Assembly: GCA_040357565.1 (NCBI GenBank)
Contig: JBDODJ010000054.1
Source of the DNA: Cercozoa sp. M6MM
Lineage: Eukaryota > Endomyxa: Ascetosporea
DNA length: 64,000 bases
Direction: 5' to 3' (one strand)
Shown here piece by piece: positions 42,301 to 55,345 of this stretch (positions are counted from its first letter, which is position 1; each line of letters begins with the position of its first letter). Under the pieces are notes generated by a model, which saw only the letters and a list, made by a program, of their open reading frames with translations, searched no databases and was not told the DNA's origin. The translations under genes were made by a program, and so were the position numbers.

Positions 42301-45300
42301 AGATTGAGTGACTGTAGACTGTTGTCACTCAGGTCGAGTTCCTCCAGTACTGGTGGCACTGCGGCTGCGATGTGCTGCAGAAGTGAAACACACCACACAT
42401 GCACTCGCTTTGCGCGCAGGAAGTCACGCAGGGGCGGCGGACGACTTGACGTTGACGGAATCGCATCAGGCGTGCGTGCGTAAGCTGTTGCTGCGATTTC
42501 GGCTCTCCTGGCGTCGCTTAAGGGTGTGTTCGACTGTGCCTGGGCCACTTCGACATCAAGTGCCGCCTGAAAGATTCGATCGAGTGGTGCACGAAAGCGA
42601 CGAAATGGCGGCTTCGGCAGCGTGAAATTCTCGCAGCGCTGTTGAGTGGAATTGGTGCCCTTTTCGTGCAGGTCGAGCAAACGAAGTGCGCACTCGTCGG
42701 TCACATTGCGAAATGGAGGTGCAAACCTATCAAAGTCAGTGAGTCGCGGACAGAACTGTGAGATGCACGATTCCGACGACGGCCCGAGCAAGTTTCCCAG
42801 ATTGAAGTAGGTGCAGTTGAATGGCGCATTGTAGCATCGTGCAAGTGTACGCAGATCCGTGTCACCCAATGCGTTTCCTCCCAGATTTAGTTTTCCTATT
42901 CGGTTGCTTTTGGCAGACAAACAAGTCAGTCAGTCAGAGTCAAGTCGCCAGTCAACTGAAACCGCAGAAAATCACAGTATTTACCTCAAAATCTGACAGA
43001 TTGGCGGTTGTCGAATTCCATTGTCACGCAAATCCAACTGAAGTGCAGGAGAACTCGTTTGCAAAACGATAGGGACCAAGTTCTCCGGTTGGGAAAGCGA
43101 TGGCATCAAGTTTGGAGACAGTTGGAAGCCCGATCCGAGAAAGTCAGTGATTCCAAATGGTCTTCGCAGCGGCAGAGCAGATAAATTCGTGTCTTGAGTG
43201 TTTGAACCGTCCTCGCTCACAGTTTCGATCGCAAGTCGCGACCGCTGCTGTCCGGTCAGTTCCATGAGGATGTTCGGCAGGCCAGTTGGCAGTTTGAGCC
43301 GTGTCACATCGACAGCACCAAAGGAAACGACAACGGTGGTGCCGCTCAGCACCACAAAACCTTGGAAGCCAAACAGTGTCAGACCATCCAGAACATTGGA
43401 CCCTGTCCCTGAGCTCCCAAGTCAAGGATCTGCAAAGCACGGGCGCCGTTGAGGTTTCGGTTGAGATTTTGCGAGAGCGAGACTCGACTCAAATCGTTGT
43501 CTCGCAGGTCAAGGAGGAAAAGATTCTCGGGGAGTGCTCGCACAACAAAGCGTCTGCCACCTCGGTTTCGAAGGGAATTTCGAAGCGACAAGGCCGACAG
43601 TTGGTCCATACCAACTAGCGAATCCTCTCCGATCGAGATGTCATTGTCATCCAACCCGAGCACCTGCAGCAGTGGCCACTGCGCGAACACGTTGCCGAAG
43701 CGCAGCGAAGTCGACAGTCCGGTATTGCTCATGTCCAACTGACGTAACAGTGGGTTTGCTGTCGGGGATATGATACGCCTCACTCTGCTTTCATCGAGAA
43801 GTCGCAGCTGCGGATTTCCTCCCAAGAACAGGGCTTCCAATGCGCGTTGATTCGAGAATCCGAAGGAAAGACTCTGCAGTCTGTTGTTGGCCAGATTAAC
43901 CACTCTGAGAAGCGGCGCATCGCGGGGGTCAAACTGCTCGAGAAAATTGTTGGAAACAGTCAGCACTTCGAGTTGATTTCCCAGCGACAAAAGTAGTGCA
44001 CGACTGAGACTTCCACTTAATCGATTGTCATCGAGGTACAAGGCCGTGATGTTCGTTCTCCATGTCAGTGGCACCGCATTGACCGAGAAAGTGCGCAGTG
44101 CGTTCTCTTCAAGTGCCAACACTCGCACCGGAGAGTTTGTGAGGTTTACGAAAGCACTAGCCGGGAAGCGAGTCCACCTTGCATTTCGCAACACGAGAAT
44201 ATCGAAACGATCGGTTGCTGCAAAGCGCAGCATCGACGCATCTTCTGGCACACAGCCACCTGGGCCTGCCTCCTCCGTGATATCCTGTTCTTCGGGTATC
44301 GAGCACCTGGTGCCTGGCACGAGCTGCGCGATGCGCCACGTCTCTGGAATGGGTGTGTTCCACTTCACAACCGGGCTCCAGAAACGCTATTAATACCAGT
44401 AAAACTGAATTGTTTACCCAAGTGCATTCAAGTCAGCCTTCTACGTAAATTTACCTGTTGGACAACTGTGAGCGTCGTATTGGAAGCCAGACGACGCAAG
44501 GCATCTGTCGCATTCAAGAACGGCAGTTCTCGAGAAGCACGGCCGAGGAAATTTGCAGTCGCGTTGTGTGCATCGCTTATAACTGTGGCACCTGGCGCAG
44601 GTGTCTGCTTGGATACGACTTAAACCTCACTGAACATGATACAAAACTCGTCATACCGAAGAAAAGATAAAGGTCGAAATCTCCGGTGGTGTAGGAGCAG
44701 GTGTTGTCGTGTTGATCGCAAAGGTTGTGTTTGGATCTTGAATCGTGTCGAGCTCACCGGGATTCAAGTCGATCTCGCCAGCAGAGCCAGTCACATTGAA
44801 ATCAACAGGGCGTGGTACAGTTCCGAGTTGTTGACACGGCGGAGGAGGTTGCGAGAGGAAGGACGGCAACTCAAAGACTCGTAGGTTGCTCTGTATGGTG
44901 TCGAACCACATGGGACGACATCTGAATGTGTTCCCACTCAGACGGAGTTCCTCAAGAGTGTCGATTGCAGCGATCTGTGCGTCCAGTTCGGTGAGACGAT
45001 TGTCGCGGAGATCTAGCACCCGCAGCTCAGCCTGTGCGGCAGCAAGTGCCGGTGCCACGAACTGCAGCGCATTGTTGCGCAACTCGATCACTTGCAGCTT
45101 GGTCGTCACTCGAAACAAGTCGTCCGTTAGTGAGCGTAGCATGCAGTTGTTGCAACGAAAGACGCGCAAATCACGGTGCTCAGACAGCAGGTCACGAGGT
45201 AGACCTCCGCCCTAAAACAGACACTCCACTCACTCGACGAAATCTACTTGAAGGCAGGTGTTTGTACCTGCGGGGTCAGCAAAGCGTTGCCGGAGAAGTC

Positions 45301-48300
45301 ATTGTTACTCAGTGTCACCGAGCGAAGGGACCTTGTGTTGGCAAAGAAGTCAGGCGCCAGTTGAATCGGCTGTAGAGAGAACCATGGCAGTCTCTCGCCC
45401 AAAAAACGAAGCAGTGTCGTGGAAGGCGGTATTTTCGACTGAGGTGATAACACCAGACCCGAGGCATTGCCTGTGACTGGTACTCCCAGGTCGAGCGTCG
45501 TTACTGCAGCACCAAGGTCTACCGCAAACACTGCACTCTGAATAAAGCGCGCCTGCCTCCTGCCGTCAGCGTCGGTTAGAAAGAGCGAAGCCACCGACGC
45601 TTGCATTCCTGATTGAGAGACATCGGCCCCAATCTCGGCACTCGAGGCATTGTCTAGCTGCAGGTCAAACAACCCCGGACACCGAGGGTCTCCACTGCTG
45701 GGACAAGCGATCACTGGCAGCAGCAGAGGTGCACGAGGTGGCACTGCGTCAGCTGCCGAAGCCCGCTGGAGCAGAGGCCGGACCGCGAGAAAGCCGGCTC
45801 CCGTCTCGGCGTTTTTCGTCTCGAGCGACACTGTTCGCAGCGCGCCGAATAGCAGCGGAATTGAAAAGGACCATTGCTTCGCATCGAACGCTGCCTGCAG
45901 GACGCTTCTCTGCAATTCACTCACAAAGTCGGCCGCCAGCACTTCGGGCATACTGCGCACAAAGTCGCTGCTGACGGCGTCGGCGGAACCGACCACTGGC
46001 GCGAAGTCTTCCAGCGTCGCCGGTCGCGCTGTGTCCACCAGACAGAACAATGTGGCGGCTGCCACAGCGTCGAACATACGAGAATAGTCAAGTGAGCCAC
46101 AGGACCATGTCAACTCGTCCGCGCGGATTGGCAGTGCCTGGACTGACACTACAAAGTCGGCCTGCGCAAGTCGAGTTCCACTAACTGTCGCGTTGCTTCC
46201 AGGTGTCGGAGCTGTCGTTGTTGTCGTCATGCCGTCACCTCGCAATCGTGCCGTAATGAAGAGCAGTCCTTTGAGACGAGGCGCCAGCGCACGAAATTTG
46301 AAGCTAAACGCTCCAAGCTCACCTTCGATCTTGGAGACATCGGTCACTTGCATGCGCACATCGCCAGTCTCACTGATAAAACGCACCTCGGCGCCAGAGA
46401 AGGCGTCTGCCGAGGCAGGGATAGCAGTCACCAGGAAGCAGATCACGGTGCCTCCCAGGTCCACGAGCGGGGACTGCGTCTGTTCTCCAAGGCACCGAAT
46501 GCGCACTTGATCTGGTTGTAGAGGTACGCGAGGCACCACGGTCAGTTGTTGCGCCGGCTGCGACAGAGGTGCTCTGCCAAAGGACAGGCGACCAGTGAGA
46601 TCAAAGTCTACGCCGGCGACTTGCATGGCAACAGCCATCGACATCGATTGTGACGGTGTCATGCTTCCTGCATTTGTACCATAATACAAGCATAAGGCAG
46701 AAGGCGCGAGGGGGCAAAGGGGGTAAAGGGTAAAGGGGACGGTAAAGGAAGGATCAGTGTCGGGGTAAAGGAAAACAGGGACTACAGGGTGTACAAAAAT
46801 ATAGTGGTAAAAGGCAAGAGGCAAAGTACCGCTGACAGTGGAAGCAATATCCGATGTGTTCAACGGCAGGTCGCGAAGAACGGTCTCAAAGCGTCTGCCA
46901 ACGCAAAAGCTCCACTTTTGATTGCGAAGTGACTCGTCGCGTCTGTCATCCACCGAGAACTCTTTTCCATTCAGCGCCGGGTCAATCACGCACCAAGGCG
47001 ACTGCTCGCTCGAGTTTGAATCGGTGCTGCCTGTGACGGGAGGGTTCCCAAGTGTCGTACATCCACGTATCACGGCCGAGCCGATGCGAAAGCTGGCAAC
47101 ACATGGCATTCCTGCCTCGGTACTGGGCGGGCGGCAGAAACGAATGCGTCCGATGAGACCGTCGAACTGGCCTTCCACCACACTGCCATTTGCCAGGCGA
47201 ACACGCGGAAACGGCACCTGGGTCGGACACCACGGCTCTCCGATGATCCGATCGGAGCACGTGTTGTTAAACAGGAAGCGTCTGTTCTCGTCCACCACGG
47301 TGAAAGGAAAGATGCAGCCGTCGGTGGCTGCGTCTCCTGTGGACGAGGTGAGCGACGTGACCTGTCTCACCGCAGGGGCCTGTGTTATCGTCAGTTGCAT
47401 TGTGCGCTCGTTCACCCTCATCGACACTGGTGGCACCGCAAAGTCCGACACCGACGCATCTGTAAAAGCATGGACAAGCAACAAACAGAGTATCGTGCAA
47501 CCCCTCCCCTTAACACATAGAAGAACTCACCCTGAATGGTGTCGAAGACACAGCGAACGCGCTCACCTCTCGCAATACTTCGCTCGCCTCCTCCAAAACC
47601 CTTGGCAAAAAAGGGGGACATATACCCTCGAACTTGCACAAAAAGGAATCCTCAGGTACCCGACAGGTGAGAGTGGCCTCATCAGGCGAGATCTGGGTAG
47701 TCACCTGCCACGTCGCACTAGCATCGGCCTCGACGACTTCTTCCCGGCCTCGGATCAGCGGAGTTGCCGTCTGCTCTCCGGGAGACAGCGCCGTTTGGAT
47801 GCTGACGCGGAAGAAGGTGTCATTAACGCGTGAGGCTGGCTCCACCACACTGGGCGGTTCCAAGCGAATTGCCGGGTCGCCAAACGCGGTCGCTGACACG
47901 GATTTCGTCGTTCTCAGCTGGCACACCATGTCCGCGTTGGGAGGTGCTCGTGTCACCGCGGTGTCTCCAAGCGTACCGTCGGAATTCGCGGCGACACACT
48001 CAATCTCGACGTCGCCTTTGCCGAGCTCGCGCGAACGCAGGCGCCGCACGGCGTTGTCGACCCAAAAAACGAGAGCGAAAATCGCAATAGCCAGGATTAG
48101 GGTCACGAGTAGTAGGATTAGAATGCGCTTTCGGTACTCCTGGCGTTGGGTTTTCTTGAGACGCTTCATGAGCCACTGCTCATCTCGCAGTGCGATCAGA
48201 AGGCGCGAACGAGCTCCACGCAAAGGAAACGGCGGCTCTCGGGGTCGAATCGAGTCTGGGAGCGAGGCACGTAGTCGCTCAAACGGGAGGTGCGAGGCTC

Positions 48301-48989
48301 CTTCTTTCAGTACCGGAGGAACATGCGTTCGAGTCCAATCGATGCCGGTTTGCGTTCGTTTCTGCAGTCGCCTTGCCCACTCGGCTTGTCTTTTCGCCGC
48401 TCGAGCACGAACGCGAGCGGCAGCTTCTCTGGCGGCAAGGAGACGCTTCTCTCTTTGTGTCAAAGGCACCTTAGGCAGCTCTTCGATTTTAGTGGGAACT
48501 TTTTTTGGAGCTGGGAGTGCCTTTTTTGGCAACGCTGGCATGGTAACTGCAGCTGTATACAAAAGTATGGACGGCTGTAAGTATTAGGATTACGTGCATG
48601 TGGTTGAACGACGTACCTGCCACAGCAGGAGCGGGAGGAGGTGTTTTCGCACGTTTCACTGGTCGGCGGAGTGTCACCTTTCGTTGCACCGCTCGCATTG
48701 GCACCGATCTGCTGCGTGCCTTGGCCGAAAGACCCTCTTTCTTGAAAGCGGTTCGCTTCATCTTCTTCTTGGTCGATGAGCGGGACGCTTTCTTTTGAGG
48801 CAACAACGCGGCTTGCGAAGCAAGAACGCTTGTTGTCTCTGGAGGTGCTGGTGCTTTTGCTTGAGTGCGAGTTTTCTTCTTGAGCTTTGGTCTGCGTTTC
48901 AGTTTTCCCTTCTTTTTGGAACGCATTTTCAACACAGCACCACGACCGGGCGGCCCGGTTTTCCCAAGCGGCGGTCGGCGTGGAAGCAT
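39397..48989 (-). CDS. Giant leucine-rich-repeat transmembrane protein with fibronectin-II-like modules
   Basis: The ATG at 48987-48989 starts MLPRRPPLGKTGPPGRGAVL and a Lys/Arg-rich cytosolic region of about 265 residues; exon 1 ends at 48617 and joins in phase 1 to exon 2 at 48552. A single transmembrane helix follows (RILILLLVTLILAIAIFALV) and everything else is predicted outside, a type II orientation. The outside part has a cysteine-poor beta-rich segment, a fibronectin-II-like module (DGCIFPFTVVDENRRF ... EPWC), a large beta domain, then many LRRs (RVLDLRDNRLTELDAQIAAI, LEVLTVSNNFLEQFDPRDAP, LRVVNLANNRLQSLSFGF, LRNSLRNRGG, VLEELDLSDNSLQSLNL). Next are a second module (DACIFPFRLPGEVVDRYSTC), a Cys segment CRLCPRGQWSQGNAPLCTLC and a tail ending GGSQQNF at 39397. 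I estimate 2,600-2,800 aa from about a dozen exons. No kinase or other signalling domain is seen. Confidence 0.75.
40815..40862. repeat. (CA)n tract in an intron of the LRR gene
   Basis: CA-rich sequence, (TG)n on the sense strand. Confidence 0.85.
41461..41522. repeat. (CA)n tract in an intron of the LRR gene
   Basis: CA repeats with a few interruptions, (TG)n on the sense strand. Confidence 0.85.
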
Positions 48990-49227
48990 GTGAAACTAAG
49001 CAGTTTACCAGCTTGAAGTGAGCTGTGTATAAATTACCACTCGGACAAAGAAGTTTTCGGCCTTTCGTTCGGCTCGGAACTCGGAAGTTCAAACGGCGGA
49101 ATTCGAAATTGAAATGATGCAACGGAACTGAATCAATCACTCACGACGCAGACGCAAAGGAATTAAAGTAATCTGATCTGGGACTGTTTGAAATAAATCG
49201 CATGGGAAACGAGAGATTGATCCCGGG

Positions 49228-49235
49228 TGACGTCA
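49228..49235. promoter_or_regulatory. CRE-like TGACGTCA site
   Basis: A perfect 8-bp CRE/ATF palindrome lies 239 bp upstream of the LRR-protein start codon. A single 8-mer may be chance. Confidence 0.25.
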
Positions 49236-49425
49236 GCGGCAACCAACCCAAGGGTGCGCTAAACCGGCTTGAGATAATTTGTTGCGTTGTGATTGCTAGG
49301 AATATTGGTAACACCTAGATTTTGGTTTTTTAGTTCTTGTTCTCGGACGAAATTTAGAACAACGGAACTGAACTAAAAAAACTAAAAGTAAACAAACAAA
49401 CCGGCCGGAATGTGCGTGCATCCAA

Positions 49426-51660
49426 TCAGCCCGAGTGCTGTCCTTGTGAGTCGAGGCGCAGTTGCAGCGTCGCATTTTGATCGCGCAACTCGCAAATCTC
49501 GCGACGCAGTTCGGCTACCAGATCGACATCTTCGCCTGCTTCCTGTCGCCCAAACATCAATGTTTACTTAGGATATTCTGACAGAAAAAATACGAGCGCA
49601 GCAAGTCGGCGCTGCAGCTTGACGCGCGCGACACGTTCGGCGTTGAGTTTTCGTCGCAGTCTGCACATGCGTTGTGTGACTATGCACCAGCGACAGCACA
49701 AGAAGGGTAGAGGAATGCGCTACTCGAGAATTTTCTTTTGTGCCTCGGCACGCGTGGCTGCAACCGACTCGTGCGAGACCTGCGAAAGCACAAATAAAGC
49801 TTAAAGAACAGGCAAATTGTAGGCAAAACGACGACCTGTAACGTCCTCAATTTAGCACTTTGCTCACTAACTTTCGACTGAAAGAAATCTGTGTTCGGGG
49901 CCAAACAAAAAGAGGAAGAAGAAGCAGGGTACTTCAGTTTGTTTCAGCGACTGCTGAAGTGTCACTATCCGTGCCTGCAGTGTTCAACATGTACAAAGTG
50001 GTATGCATCGAACACAAGGAGAGCACCTGTCGCAGTCGCAGCTCATGCTGCTGCTCGTCACACCGACGTCGCAACTCCACGATCTTGCTTCGGCAGCTTT
50101 CACCCGTCTCGCCTATTCCAACAGCGTACAGCCTCTCTCTTTCTTTCTTTCTATGTATATATATAGACATATATAAATGTGTGTACCGCTGATACTTGTG
50201 TCACAAGTGGCACATTCGCCGGCATGCCGGCGTGCCAGCAGTGTGCGCCTGCGTGATTGGGAACGTGACCGGCCTCGGCTCCTGTTTGACACGTGTTAGC
50301 TTGCACTATCACTTCACTCAGTAGAGAAAAAGAAAAGGAACCGAGACAGACTCTCTTCATCTCGGATCCTCTGCTGAATGGCAATGCACTATGAATGAGA
50401 TAAGCACCTCAGCTTGAAGTCAATGTACCTTTGGAGCAGGCTCAAATGCGCTCTTTTGCGTCGCCGCCATGGCGGCAAAGTCGACGTCTACGCATGTGTC
50501 AAAGTGCAAACATAACTCAGGGGTAGTACCAGATACCATGATCAGAAACGAGAGCTTCGAACGGGTTGGCGGTGCTTGAACTCTTGCTTCCTGTGGAGAA
50601 ATGAAAGCTGTTACAGCAGCACATCACCACGAAAAAAAAAAAACAACGCTACCGTCAGCCAGCATGTCGTTTAATGAGGTGACTCCACCTGGGCCCAGGA
50701 CGAAGCATCGGCATAAAATCAAGACAGAAAGCACAAAAAACGCACATCTCAGAGCATGCCCCACTGAGCGCCTTCGCTTGCCGTTTCGTGGCTGCACAGT
50801 CAATTTTAAATTACTACTTTGCGTAGGTGGAAAGCACGTATATGCACGGTACAGTCGAGGGCAAGTGAGCAAACGGGGCGGGAGTTGCCTTGGCACTGCT
50901 TGCCACGGCTAGGCCGCCACGCTGACCCACCGAGCGCGCGCGCTGCCTCAACGAGGTCTGCGAGCCTCGCGGCAGACCAGATGCCGATCTGCCAAACCCA
51001 AAATTGCCACAGGCACTACCCAGATGCCAGGTGTATGGATGTGTACTCAACAAAGGTACCTCTGTTGCATGCACCGATCCCTAAATTACATCCAAAGGAA
51101 AATGTGCTTTTTCAAGCTCCTGGACCAAAAAAGCGTTTGCTGTAATTTACAGTTATTTGGCCGAGCAAACAAGAGTGTGTTATCCACTAGACAGAAGAGG
51201 AGTCCCATAGCCAACTTGTCATGAGGACTGCACTTGTAAGCTCTTTCCACGAGCAAGCCAGCTTGTGCCGAAGTCTTGGGGCGCCTTTACTGTCGGACAC
51301 CTTGTCATATGTGACTTTCATTCGTGAACATTTTTTTCGACTGCATTACTCACCGAAGCACATGGTGCATGTGCGTTTGAAATCCAGGCGGCACATGCGA
51401 TGCAAGTTGGATGTGTAGAAGGTGACTTCTTGTGGAGACTTTTGGGGCCTTACCTGCCAACGTAAAAAAACTATGAACGTGCCCTCCTGTAATAATATCA
51501 CAGCTTTCGCGTAGACAAGAACGCCTGCGGGCGTCGCGACCTGTGAGAATAGATGCTCTTTGACTTGTCCTTTATAGGTGGGAAACTTAGGCACTGCGCT
51601 GGTCAGCGGCGTGGCACTACGGCGCGCTGGCTCAGCACGAAGGAGCCCATGAACTGCGCG
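49426..51660 (-). CDS. Unknown coiled-coil protein
   Basis: Not recognised. The C-terminal half is a chain of small coiled-coil exons: RIRDEESLSR, KIVELRRRCDEQQHELRLRQ, ARIVTLQQSLKQTE, FFQSKVSEQSAKLRTLQ, VSHESVAATRAEAQKKILE, LRRKLNAERVARVKLQRRLA and finally VAELRREICELRDQNATLQL, stopping at 49426-49428. Upstream, phase-matched exons read GVTSLNDMLADG, SKSSSTANPFEALVSDH (note NPF, an EH-domain-binding tripeptide) and VDFAAMAATQKSAFEPAPK. Further upstream are a Ser/Gly-rich exon near 50860-51074 and exons with VPKFPTYKGQVKEHLFS and VATPAGVLVYAKAVILLQEG. The true start is not resolved. A scaffold or trafficking role is only a guess. Confidence 0.5.
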
Positions 51661-51740
51661 CACTCCTTCCCACCTGTGGACACTTTGAGTCGGTACATTT
51701 GCACTTATCTCGTTGTTTAGTATCTAGAGCACAGCGAAAT

Positions 51741-51891
51741 ATGGCTCACAGGTAGAAGGCAGACAAGTTGTGCTCGCTGCCCATTCGTACCTCCGAACAG
51801 ATCAAGGTCGACGCGTTTTGGAGCGTTTTATGCAGCGTTCGGTTCCTCAGGTGAGTCAGAGTGTTCACACACACAAACACACACACACACA

Positions 51892-51947
<56 letters not shown>

Positions 51948-54558
51948 CTAGTGAGCAAACTCACATACTGAGGCACTCGAGAGCAGACCAATGAGGTCGG
52001 TCGCAGTGTTGGATTTGTGCTCGGCATGCAGAGGATTCAGCGCTACCTGCGCGAGGTGGAAGGCTACACGGGGCCCATCCGTGTGCGCGAAATCGGCAGT
52101 AGGTGCTTTCAATTGCCCTCTCTCTAATCACCCGTATTGCTTAGCCTACCACTGCCTGATTGTGTTTGCTTTCTCCCAGTGCGGGTTTGTGTATGCTACT
52201 GCCGCACATCCAGTACCGTCTCCACAATGAGCACTCCAGTGTCACTCTGGGAGACCCTGACAGCGAACTTGTTCTGGAGAGCCATGTTACTGGTATCGAA
52301 AATGTGGATGTTACGATATGGAAGTGATGGTATACATGGGTATTGCCGTGTTTGATACAGGAGACACTGCCAAAGTCACCGACTTTCTTCAGTCGTGTGA
52401 GTGGTTTGAGTGTGAGAGTGTACAAGGATGCGACCTGCAACCTGTCGTCTTGGACGAGAAGGGCAAGCGAACACTTCGAGCTTTCGTTTGGCCAGATGAG
52501 TATGAACGAATGCAGCGACTGGTGCTTTTTTCTGTCTGACTGGGTTTCAGTTCAAAATTGTGCCAGTGTACTGGTACCCATTTTCATTGGCACAGGAGAA
52601 GGCGATGGACTTGATGACTGCTCTGCATCCGATTCAAGACAGCGAGATCGTGCAAACCTGTGACGCTGCCGATTTCACGCGAGCACAAGTGACATTGCAC
52701 CAGCAGCAGCAACGGCAAGACCGTGTGCCTCTTGTTTTCTGCCACTCTGTCGTCGCGGAATGTTTGTTTAGTTTGCGTCGTCATGAAAACACCGAATGAA
52801 GGCAATTTGTGCTGTCTGGCAGACTTTGACGACGAGACTGAGGCCCAAGTCGCTGCCTGTGTGTCGAATTCGACCCAAGTGTTTCGAATCGCGGTGGAAC
52901 GGTCGAGTCGAGACCAGGTGCCGCTTGATATCACCGTGACTGGACACAAGAACTTCCTGCGTTGGAGTGACTCTGCGAACTGCTCGCGCCTGCAGATGAA
53001 CACGCGCGGCACCGCATGTGCGGTGTTGTAGGGCTTCGCTTACCGTAGCAGTAGATAATTAGCTCCTTGTAGTTTAGTTATTGTACCGTCAAGTCGAGTT
53101 ACGCACCGTAGGGGTGCCTTTTGCGCAAACTCACTGTGGTCGGTCAAAAAGAGATCAGGTACCTTTTGCACAGACCCGACGTGGCACGAGGCCTAAATCA
53201 TGGAACCTTTTGCACAATACAATGACAGCAACAAAGAGATTGTACGACATTGCCATTCGTTGTGAGCGTAAGTGCAACGTGTGTCCACAAAACGCGCGTG
53301 TTGTCGCAAACAACTCGACCGGCGTGCTCGGTCGCCGGTTCTATTTCCTGTTGCTGGGAGCGCCAGGATCATGCTGCGATCATTCGAAGTGACAGATGAC
53401 GACGCGGCTGTGCCTGCCAGTGATGATGAGGAGGCAATCAGCGCAGCAGACCCTTTCGAGATCGACATTGGTGTTCCCGACAGGCCAACCCTGACAGTAC
53501 CAACCTCTCCGTGCCGAAACATTGCGCTGACGCATGTTTTATTTCTCTGGTAGTTGTCCAGAAGTAAGGTCAAAGCGCGGGTGAGACTGTCAACCGTTGT
53601 GGTGACGTTCTTACCGGCCGGCTTTCTCTACATCGTCGCGTACGCTACCAAATACGTACTACTTCCTTTCAGCTAGCGCTGAGCTACTCGTGTAATTATC
53701 AACACACGCAACAGTGGCTGATAAACATCATGGCCGCCTGCGTCAGCTTGTTGGTGATGCTTTACTTTCGGACCGTCATCATACGAACGCGTCGTGCAAG
53801 TGTAAGATGTTACCGCAGCACTTTTCGCTCAACAGTGCACAGAAGCGTTTTTCATACTGTGGCACTCCTACAGGTGTACGCAGAGAAGGCAGGTGTGCGT
53901 GCCACTTACGGTGGACTCTTCGGCTACACGCTGAACTTGATCGTTGGCATGGTCGGCGCTTACTTTCTGTGCGCACACCGGCAGCAGAATATCATGATCC
54001 GACGAGTCATTCCCAGTGTGCGCTCTGTACTTCCTTCGTCAGTATATCCGGGTCCCTACATTGGTACTACACTGCCGAAATACTAGTGTACGCGAGTGCC
54101 AATAAATATGCCCAACTGCAGCACAAATGCCATCGGATGTGATGGTCGACAGCAAAGTCGCGGCGCGTGCGTGGTTCAGTGATGTCGGCGTCTGCGTCGC
54201 TCCCTTGTTTCGGCAGCAAGACGACCGTTCAGAACTGTTTTCGAATTTCTTCGTCGTCTACGACAGGGACAACGACATCGATCATTTGTGCACCGATCCT
54301 CTCGACACTGCCGAGTGGCTGTTCGACCTGTACCAAATACACCAGCAAGAACGAGAGGTAGCGCTCTCTTTTACCAGATCGTGGGGAGTTAAAGATTACG
54401 TGTGTGTGTGTGTGTGTGTCTGTGTGTGTCTGTGTGTCTGTGTGTCTGTGTGTCTGTGTGTCTGTGTGCGAGTTTCTGTGTGTGTCTGTGTGTGCCTGTG
54501 TGTGTCTGTGTGTCTGTGTCTGTGTGTGTGTGTGTGTGTGTGCGTGTGTGTATGTGTC

Positions 54559-54607
<49 letters not shown>

Positions 54608-54621
54608 GTGTNNNNNNNNNN

Positions 54622-54664
<43 letters not shown>

Positions 54665-55345
54665 GTGTGTGCGCGCGTGTGCGTGCAGGCAACGGGCGAC
54701 ACAGAGTACCTTGCATACGAAGGCAAGTACCCAACTCTCGCCACTGCTGTGAGTCCCCCCATATCCTGTCAGGTGTCTTAAGATGTCTGTTAATATTGTT
54801 GTGTTCCAACAGGCAGCGTATCGGGTGGCAGCGAAATACAAATTGTCAATACATGGGCCTCCTAATCTAGTACGACTCAACTCACGTTGTTCCTATGTAG
54901 TTATCCCTGACATTCCCTTATACACAGTTGGACCCACGAAGACCACGCGATGTTCAAGATGCCCGAAAAGTCGTCTTCACGGGTACACCTGTGTTCATTG
55001 AATATTCTGCGTGTCCATCGAGAGCACGCATTGCTGTTTGCTGTCGCAGCATTGATCATGTTGAGTGTCGTGGTGTCGCTACTCGCGGGCATCATGGTCT
55101 ACGAGGGTCGCCGTGCACTGTCGCTTCTGACCGATTGCGTACACACGCACATCGTGATTCGACACCTGCCGGTGGACTGGCGTGTCGATGTGTTCACGCT
55201 GCTGTTCCGCTTGAAGCGACGCGTGCTCTACAACAAGTGGAGAGAGGTCTTCTACCGCTTCGATATGCGCAACCCCTTTGGAACCGACGCCATCTGCTAC
55301 GATCCTGTCGAACGTCGCCGGGCACCGACAGACTGTCAGCGGTGA
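51741..55345 (+). CDS. Unknown multi-pass membrane protein
   Basis: Not recognised. After an uncertain start near 51741, an exon with a hydrophobic run ([12 protein letters not shown]) ends in a canonical GTGAGT donor at 51851 and continues in phase 2 to [20 protein letters not shown]. An ectodomain-like part follows: [80 protein letters not shown] and [20 protein letters not shown]. An acidic linker leads to membrane segments [40 protein letters not shown] and [20 protein letters not shown]. Between the last two is a soluble exon ending [11 protein letters not shown]. The C terminus is [20 protein letters not shown] with a stop at 55345. It could be two genes; exon 53100-53360 is unclear. 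Confidence 0.5.
51861..51946. repeat. (CA)n microsatellite, antisense to the usual orientation
   Basis: CA tract after a GTGAGT donor of a plus-strand intron; the second exception to the sense-TG rule. Confidence 0.93.
54401..54684. repeat. (TG)n/(TGTCTG)n/(TGTATG)n array with 10-N gap (54612-54621)
   Basis: Nearly 290 bp of TG-based repeats in sense orientation, ending at an acceptor GCAG before GCAACGGGCG. Confidence 0.95.

Noticed and set aside
45244-48587. Plus-strand frames up to 317 codons opposite the LRR gene
   Set aside because: They are shadows of long minus-strand exons; the minus strand shows LRRs, a transmembrane helix and CIFPF modules.
53680-53696. A 17-nt intron (GTACTACTTCCTTTCAG) in the multi-pass membrane protein gene
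   Set aside because: It keeps the frame, but it is far shorter than all other introns here; an alternative donor upstream is more likely.
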